NCBI RefSeq assembly: GCF_023065955.2 | Contig: NW_026622808.1 | Span: forward strand, 39,816,475 to 39,880,474 | DNA: 64,000 nt | From: Ursus arctos | Taxonomy: Eukaryota > Chordata > Mammalia > Carnivora > Ursidae | Direction of reading: 5' to 3' | Shown here: in pieces, positions 57,191 to 64,000 of the stretch | Layout of the letters: each line of letters opens with the position of its first letter | How positions within the stretch are numbered: position 1 is the first letter of the stretch | The notes under the pieces: model-generated | The model's input: the letters and a program-made list of their open reading frames with translations, nothing else | What the model was told of the DNA's origin: nothing | The model's database searches: none | Made by a program: the position numbers and the translations under genes

Positions 57191-60013
57191 GTATGCAAGA
57201 ACTCTTTTAGCTTCAAAATATTTCTTTATCTTAAATTTTCATCTAAATTAAATTTAAATTTGATACTTAAATACCTTTTTGGAGCAAAATGTTCATCCAG
57301 ACTCTTTTTGGCTATTTGACAGGTTAAGCACACTAACTGAATACTTCAGCAGGTTTTTGTTTTGGTTTTTTTTTTAACTTCCACCATCATCCTACGTGTC
57401 CTTTCCTTTTGGTGTACTCCAGGAATATACATTCGTGGACTACAGCTCCCCACCTCCCACCAAGGCCCTAAACAAACAAACAGCAAAGATCTATACTTAT
57501 GATTAAATTTGTCCTATAAACTAAATGATAAAAATTTCAAATGTAAGTTGTTTTTCTTTCACGCCAGTGATTCCTTCTGCTGGTAAGGGTAATCAGGAGA
57601 TGACTATAATAAAGAATTTATACCACTGAAAGATACAGATTCAGCTTTTGAATTTCACAGAGTTATACAAAGAGTAATAATATATAAAATCAAGAACTCT
57701 CCAAAACCAGTTATATCTTTCTCATATCCAGTACCTTACAAGCAAACCAATGAATGCAATAAATTTATGCCACCAAATTTAGTGGAGTCCTGTTTTCCCA
57801 TCAACATTTGTTGTATAGTTTAAAATTGATTTTTTTCCTTAAAAATTTGATCCATTCCATATTTTTATTTGAACACTATTTATGTTCTAATTCAGAATAT
57901 AGAAATAGTACGTGTTTATTATTTAGGCAACTCTTAATTAATCCATTTCCCTCACCACAGTACACCAGAAATGGGACTCTTTACTGTCTCGTTAGCCTGT
58001 GTTTATACTCCTAAAGAGCATCAGGGTTAGCAGAAGCTCAGTGATCAACGTCAAGGTCAGTTCCCATAAAAACAAGCTTTAGGAGAAAACAAAGAAAGGA
58101 CTAGATACATCAGAAAATAGTAAGCCTCATTACCTGCTTATAAGCAATAAAAATTGTAATAGACTATCCATCTTTAAAAATCAAGAACTAGTTGAAGGAA
58201 CAAGGTGTGCTGACTTATTCTCTAAGATACTTTCTTACAATACCATGTTTTAATAGTATCTGTTGTGTCCTGTCTTTTCAGTCTTTTCATACATTTATTT
58301 ATATTACTTTTTAAATGTTTAGAGATAATTAGTAACAAGAAGTAAACATGTTTATAACATGGAAAATTCTGTAAAAAGAATTCCAAAATCTGATTAGGAC
58401 ACAACTATATACACATGTGAGTGTATATGTACCAACTGATTATGTTGACAGCACATTTGGGCAATTGTTTGGTTTAAAATGAGTGTAAGATGATGTAGAC
58501 ATTCAAATTCTTCATATTTGGAATCTTAGGGAATCCGTTTAGTTTGATGTTCTATTAAGCAAGAAATAGTGTTCTTTGATTACTAGTATTGATTATCTTA
58601 AATTATTCCTGCCTTGGGATTATTGATATTTTAAAGATTTAAACTTGATCCTTCTTTTTTGAGATGTAATTAACTAGAATCTGGCAAGTTGTTAAATGCT
58701 ATTTTTTAAATCACTTCAGATTTTTTGAAGTGTTGCAAAGCAGCAAACGCCTTATAACTTAGAAGCATACAGTTTTAAAATATTAGGTCCCAGAAGGGTG
58801 GAATATATCATATCATTAGTCAGAGTTGTCTGCCTAAACTCACATAAACTATTTACGACAAATTCTGTTTCCTAAACTTTTCTGGTTTAGTGGCACTCTA
58901 ACTTTATTTGGCAAGCCTCCTCAGCATTTAAGTAGTATTTAGTAGTTAGTCTTTCTTTACAGAGTCTTCTATACCACTTAGTTCTTAGCTATATTGGGCT
59001 GACATCACACTCACCCCTCAAGAATTTGCCTGCCATACAATCAGAATGGATTTATACTCCATAGTTCCTTCGTTAACAGTATTGAGTCTGAGTCTTATGA
59101 TCCATTCTGAGAAGCATAAAACTGTCATCTTGAAAACTTTATTCTCCTTTAGCTATTTCTGTTGTGGATGGGAGCCACATCCTTTCAAACAGCTACACTA
59201 TGTAGGTCTTTTGTTTTTTGTTGTTTGTGATATAGAAGGAATTGAACAAAGAATTTCTATTCCTGCCTATCAAGCTGTTTTCCTAGTGTGTAAATTGGAT
59301 TTTTTTACATCAAGTCACAAAAGTAATTATAGAATTTAAGCCAGAGAACAGCCTCAAATTATTGAGTTCAGTCTTCTTATTTGACAGTGGAGGGCACTGA
59401 GACTCTCCTTGTGTTATTTGTGTCTGTGTAACATGGTGCCTAGCACAGAGTTCAGGAAATGCTTCCTCAGAGAAGGAAACTGCACCAGTTAAGTGACTTG
59501 CTCAGCTGGGCTCTAGAACCCCGCCTCCTGGTTCTTTGTGTCATGCTTTTCCCCCAATTTGGTGTTTTCATTCGAGTAGGTTTATCTTTACTTGAGCCAC
59601 CAGTGGCTCCTAAGCTTTAAGTTTTTGTCCCCCATCCTATTTGTCAAGTACTTAAATAAGAAAATAGTTGAAATATGTGCTGATTTCCTAGGGAAGCCCC
59701 ACACTGAATCTTTTTATGAAACAATTAATATAATGTGATGTAACAAAATATACAGTTAGTCACCTCCTACTTCCACTTTTAAGATTTCAGCCTCTGTGCA
59801 TATTTCAATCTGAAAATAGAACACAGCTTTAAACAAGCAATTTTTTTAGTATTTTAATGCTTTTTATGTATTGAACATATCCTGTTCTCTTTTATATGTT
59901 TTTCGTCCTCTGAAATTTCCTCCATCCCTCCTAGTGAAATGTATGAGAAATTGGACTTCCTGCTATATCTAATTTCTATATAAATTGAATAACTATCAAT
60001 ATTTATGTTGCAG
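57191..60013 (+). other. SLMAP: SLMAP intron Q-R
   Basis: A 2823-nt intron with no SINE and no confidently recognised repeat. Short frames of 60-97 codons look spurious. The acceptor 'aatatttatgttgcag' has a weak pyrimidine tract. Confidence 0.83.
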
Positions 60014-60185
60014 TTCTCAGAAGCAGAGTTTAGAGCTTACCAGTGATCTCAGCATCCTTCAGATGACTAGGAAACAGCTTGAGAATCAAGTGGGATCCTT
60101 GAAAGAACAGCATCTTCGGGATTCAGCTGATTTAAAAACTCTTCTCAGTAAGGCTGAAAACCAAGCAAAGGATGTACAGAAAGAG
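60014..60185 (+). CDS. SLMAP: SLMAP exon R: coiled coil, last exon in the window
   Basis: A 172-nt exon entering in phase 2 (one base completes Asn) and ending in phase 0 with KDVQKE; donor 'gtaaag'. It reads SQKQSLELTSDLSILQMTRK then QLENQVGSLKEQHLRDSADL and on, about residues 693-749. In the usual transcript it splices to the YEKTQTVLSELK exon, which is not in the window. If not spliced, the frame continues 25 more codons to a TAG at 60261-60263. Confidence 0.96.
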
Positions 60186-60263
60186 GTAAAGCGAAAAGAC
60201 ATCATGAGCCCAATTATGGTTGGACTTAAAGCCAAAAGCAAATCAGATATTCATGCTAGTTAG
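60186..60263 (+). CDS. SLMAP: Possible alternative C-terminal extension of exon R
   Basis: Reading through the donor adds 25 residues, VKRKDIMSPIMVGLKAKSKS then DIHAS, and a TAG stop. The tail is basic and lacks a membrane segment. An AATAAA hexamer follows at once (60265-60270). A transcript ending here would give a soluble SLMAP without its tail anchor. There is no expression evidence in the sequence, so this is speculative. Confidence 0.25.
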   Translation, partial: VKRKDIMSPIMVGLKAKSKSDIHAS

Positions 60264-60264
60264 A

Positions 60265-60270
60265 AATAAA
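60265..60270 (+). promoter_or_regulatory. SLMAP: Candidate intronic polyadenylation signal
   Basis: AATAAA begins two bases after the in-frame TAG. A GT/T-rich stretch, 'ctctgcttggtgatttctagctgtgt', lies about 50-75 bases further on, as expected for a downstream element. Hexamers are frequent by chance in AT-rich DNA. Confidence 0.3.
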
Positions 60271-63200
60271 GAGAAGCAGGAGTCACATTACCCGTCACAA
60301 AGTTGATACTTGGAGCATCTCTGCTTGGTGATTTCTAGCTGTGTATCATGGTCCATACATAGAGAATGCATCAGTAGGGTTTGGTCTCAAAAATATAAAT
60401 ATACAAAATTATATTAAAATTTTTTCTCTACCAGTTAGTTGACCTATATGAGAAGCCCTTTGTATACCAGATTACTCAATTCATTGTTTATCTTTCAAAG
60501 ACAGTATCATATTTAACTTAGAATACTTTTGGAAAGCAAGGTGGGGCCACACCATAATGCTGTCTAAAGCCCTCAGTGACACTGACCTGAAAGTTATGTA
60601 AAATTCACCTCATAGCCAGCCAGCCAAACACATGTTCTGTGACCTTTTACTTTCTTCTCCTGCACTCCCACCTCTTTTCCCCCTTCTTCTCCCCTTCTTC
60701 ACAAATATGCATGCTCATTTTTCATGTCATTTTGCTTAAAACCTTGACTTGGGTGGCTTTAAAAAAAAAAATCATGTTAAAAATGGTGAGGGCTGATTTC
60801 GGAGTAGAGACCCCACCCAGCCTCTTTCTGAGCAAAAACTTGAAGTTGACAGCAGGGCAAGGAGAGCTGCATTCAGTCCTGCCACCTTATCCTACTCCCT
60901 GCATTGAGTCCTGGCCAGCTCAGGGGACAGAGAAGGCTGGTGCACCTTGACCTTCTGGTCAGGGCCCATCTCAGTTGTAGACTCTCCTAAATGAAGGGTT
61001 CGTTATTCATAGAAGGAAGTTGAAGACAACTCTTTGTCTTTAATAACAAATTTCTCTAAAATTGTTTTTAGAAAATCTGTTCAATCAATGCAGTTTTTCT
61101 TTGCACTTCCCTTTCCCTTGTAGTATCCTCAAAGTGGACATGATTATTCTTCTGTCTTCATGTTTGTTCTTAAAGAAAAAAAAACCTGTAACATTTTTTA
61201 TTTACATGTGGCCATATTGATTTTGTAATATGTTCGTTTTTGTCTTCTTGCTAAGGATATGTGTTCTGGGAGCAATCTCATTTTACTTATTTGGAACACA
61301 AATTTTGTGCCAAAGTAAATATCCTAGTATTTAATACTGTAAGCACTTTGTGTCCTTCCAGTCCATATGCCATAATTCTTTCAAAATCTGGGAAGAATGC
61401 TGTGGTTGGAAGATGATTCTGTTGTATGTTACTCTGAATGCATTGGCCGTTTTGTTGCATTATTTGTTTGCCTGTTTTTGGTCACTGAACAATCAGTGAG
61501 AAATGCTTTAACTGCTTCCACAAATGGCAGTGGCATGTTGTCACAGCATCTAAATTGTTGATAGCTTCGGATTGCATTAAATGCAGCACATTTAAAAATA
61601 TGTGTGAACTTGTCAATATGTTTCTTTTCTATTTTCTTGTTCAGTGTTTTCCATTGTGAAATGATGTGTAGTCATCACACTCCTTTGTAATGTAAAATTG
61701 CTTCTCTTTCTGTTTGTCCTGATGTCAACTATTGGATACTAGTCTGTAACTAAAATGTTCTCTAATGAGGTTCTTATATCTGTGTAATCCACTGCAAATG
61801 AATTACTACCTTTTATTAATGCACATATATTCTCTTTCAACATTTCCCTTTTGTTCTCCTTTCTCTCATAGAATCATGCTTAATGTGCACAGTATCATGT
61901 ATCTTCAGCACTGTAACAGGCTAAACTATTACAAGCTAAGCAAGCCAGATATGATTATTTTTATGAAGAAGAACCAAAGGTGTTGGTAATATTGTGTGGT
62001 ATTTTCCTCTTAATCAGAACTGAGCTCCTTTCTCACCTTCAAGTTAGAAAGCAAGAGGGAGCAAAAATGCTATCCAAGCCAGGTGTGAAACTAAGGCTGC
62101 AGAAGGTGACCTTTTGTTCCAACAATTAAATTTTATATGTATGGCAACTTGTATTTGAACATTTAACCAAAAAAAAAAAGTACATGAGAAAGTAAATTTT
62201 AATCCTCAAGTATTAAGAGAAAAATAATGGTATATCATCTTTATATCTGACTTAAGAAAAGCATCTTTATACTTTAGTAGGGATATCTATAGTTTAAAAA
62301 TTCATAAAACGTTGAGTACACAAGTCCATGGTGCAAAGACTGACTCAGGAAAGTTGTCTGGCTTCACCACCTTGCTCTGGGGCCAGAACCCCTCCCACCC
62401 TGCTCACATGCTGAAGGTAAACAGTAGGCTCTTCCTGACTGAGCTGCTTTCCTGTCACTCTGCCTCACAGCCCCTGGAATGGAGAAATGATTAAGTGCTT
62501 CGGTGTAAAGGGCAGGCTGGATGTAAGAATAGTGGAAAAGGAAAGTAAAGGAGAATTTAGGTCAGCAAAGCAGTTTTCACTTATCCTTTATTAGTCACTG
62601 TTAAGAATCAGATCATTGAGAATTGATTATGTTCTAAGAGACTAGTCTAGGTACACTGGATTTGCTTTGGCAGCCTGCCGGCAACCTTCTGCCTTGTGGA
62701 AGGAAGTCCACAGACCCCACAAAAAAAGCTGTCATAAAGTCCAGGAATCTTATTCTGTAGTTCATTGTCTGGCATACTACCTGGACTTGTTCTGGAAACA
62801 CTGTTAGGTAACAGGGAGTTCCTTTCACATTTTACCTCCCTCTCTATACCCGTATCTTTCTTTCCACTTACTGGTGATCTCTCTGCTGACTCGAGAGATC
62901 TCCCCACCCCCACCTCTTCTGATTAATGTTTTTATACATTTACATCCTGCTTAGTATTTCTCTTTGGAGTACATAATGATGAGCTCCTAATTAATCACTC
63001 CAGAGTATTTGCATTATTCAGAAGCACCACGTAAAGGTGTCCTTTATTGAGAAATTTCTAGGAGATAGGTGGAAAGAGGAGAAACCTTTGAAGTATGCTG
63101 GTCCCATGGTGTATGCATATTATTCCCAGCCCTTGTCTTTCTTTCTTCCTTCTAAAACCTTTAGAGATGGCAGAATGGAGGCTGAGACAGAGGCATAACC

Positions 63201-64000
63201 AGCGGTAGAACAGTTTTTGCTCTTTGACTGGGAGCCCAGCTTGCATGTAAGATGCAGTATCTAGAAGCAGAACCAGTCAGAATTCCTGCCTCCTGGGCAC
63301 TTAGAGGCAAGCCATACTATGTCTTGCATGACCTCACCTGTATTCAGAGGAGAGCTTGTCTGTCTGAATGTCAAATTATGAACATTTTTCAATGAACAAT
63401 TTTTCAGAACAGAAAGTGGCATGTTTCACTCTAGAAAAATATTTATCAGGAACAGATTTGTAAAAGTTATTTACTGATGCTTATAAGTTTTAGGTCGAAA
63501 AATAGAAATGTCCCAATCATAGTGGTTAGTACTTTAGATATATTTCTTTACATCATTTGCCTAGAAGTTCATTTTTCCAGAACACTTTACTACCCAGTGA
63601 TGCCTGTGTGAAGGAAAGCCTGATGGGAGTTAGTACTTCTTACTTCAGGACGAAAATAGCTTGGCTGACATTGGTTACCAGGATATAAACTCAGACTTCC
63701 TAACATTGCCATTTAATTAGCCTACAGAGTTTTTCTGCACTTGCTTTTCTTTTGCTCGTTTTGAAAATTATTTTATTTTTCCTCTAACTCACTCAATGGA
63801 AAGAGTGACCCTTTATATTAGAAACAGATGACACAATGGTGATTTCTCTTATTTTTTTTTTAAACTCCAGGGCCAGAAAGTTCTTACATAGACTAAAGTT
63901 AACATTAAAGACTTCCTATTATTAGTGCAAATGATTCTTATCCTCCTGAAAACAAAAAGGCTTGACTCTGGTGTTGCAGGTGGCTAATAAGGTCTGGTAT

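Larger units (their letters stand above)
1..64000 (+). other. SLMAP: SLMAP gene, internal part (exons A-R and introns)
   Basis: Eighteen exons on this strand join into one continuous frame of 1901 nt that I recognise as the sarcolemma associated protein. The encoded order is the end of the FHA module, a short Pro-containing linker, a first long coiled coil, an acidic Ser/Asp-rich linker and a second long coiled coil. By counting against the human protein from memory, these are residues 116-749. The start codon, FHA core exons, membrane anchor exons and stop are outside the window. Family knowledge: SLMAP is a tail-anchored protein that recruits phosphorylated MST1/2 to STRIPAK through its FHA domain and also acts at the cardiac sarcolemma and centrosome. 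Remembered human differences inside the exons (for example NQA instead of NQT in exon L, SSK instead of STK in exon O) fit an orthologue, not a pseudogene: introns are present and no frame break is seen. Confidence 0.96.
60186..64000 (+). other. SLMAP: SLMAP intron downstream of exon R (partial)
   Basis: No SINE and no SLMAP exon was recognised in these 3.8 kb. I looked for the YEKTQTVLSELK exon and for membrane-anchor exons and found neither. Short frames (up to 103 codons near 60.6-60.95 kb) show no known domain or conserved feature. Confidence 0.8.

Noticed and set aside
60430..60445. 'tatatgagaag' resembling the start of the expected YEKTQ exon
   Set aside because: No AG acceptor in the right place and the downstream codons do not continue as TQTVLSELK. 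Chance match.
60639..60950. 103-codon open frame after exon R as an alternative terminal exon
   Set aside because: Contains low-complexity leucine/serine and K-run sequence, no convincing acceptor in phase with exon R and no membrane anchor like that of SLMAP.
63976..64000. 'gtgttgcag' followed by an open frame at the very end of the window
   Set aside because: It looks like an acceptor, but the pyrimidine tract is poor and the following residues (VANKVWY) do not match SLMAP as I know it. Too little sequence to judge.
1..64000. CRISPR array, phage, operon or other prokaryotic-type system
   Set aside because: No regularly spaced repeats, no dense open frames and clear vertebrate gene structure. 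Regular-looking repeats are dispersed SINEs and simple repeats.

Overview
This is vertebrate nuclear DNA: 64 kb inside one large, AT-rich, intron-dense gene. The dispersed repeats point to a carnivoran. There are 23 recognisable copies of a tRNA-derived SINE that starts with the 'gggcgcctgggtggctcag' head and ends in a CT-rich stretch, AATAAATAAA and poly-A, together with 3' ends of a carnivore-type L1. Two young SINE copies carry the 'gaacacaagcagggggagtgggagaggaagaagc' body, which I associate with arctoid caniforms (bears, seals, mustelids) rather than dogs or cats. That taxonomic refinement is inference from memory.

The only gene I can support is SLMAP (sarcolemma associated protein) on the + strand. 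Eighteen consecutive internal coding exons, lettered A to R here, join in one open frame of 1901 nt. They correspond to about residues 116-749 of the roughly 828-residue long isoform. The exons for the FHA domain proper lie upstream of the window. The last coiled-coil segment and the C-terminal membrane anchor lie downstream. Every exon boundary has AG/GT flanks and keeps the frame.

Layout: 1-3739 is intron. Exons A-C (3.7-9.0 kb) leave the FHA domain and enter the linker. Exons D-J (12.7-17.7 kb) are a compact block encoding the first long coiled coil. A 16.9-kb intron follows (17.7-34.6 kb); its first 6 kb has no SINE. Exons K-M (34.6-40.0 kb) encode an acidic, Ser/Asp-rich, probably alternatively spliced linker. 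A 12.1-kb repeat-rich intron (40.0-52.2 kb) separates them from exons N-R (52.2-60.2 kb), the second coiled coil. 60.2-64.0 kb is intron again. The non-coding space holds SINEs, old MIR and L2 copies, ancient L1 fragments in both orientations, a MER20 element and simple repeats.

SLMAP is known as a tail-anchored coiled-coil protein of sarcolemma, ER, outer nuclear membrane and centrosome. Its FHA domain links phosphorylated MST1/2 to the STRIPAK phosphatase complex, restraining Hippo signalling. The parts encoded here are mainly the coiled-coil scaffold and its splice-variable linker. I saw no prokaryotic-type system, CRISPR array, functional tRNA or rRNA gene, or second protein-coding gene. 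The most interesting signals are the phase-symmetric exon blocks and a possible intronic polyadenylation end after exon R.
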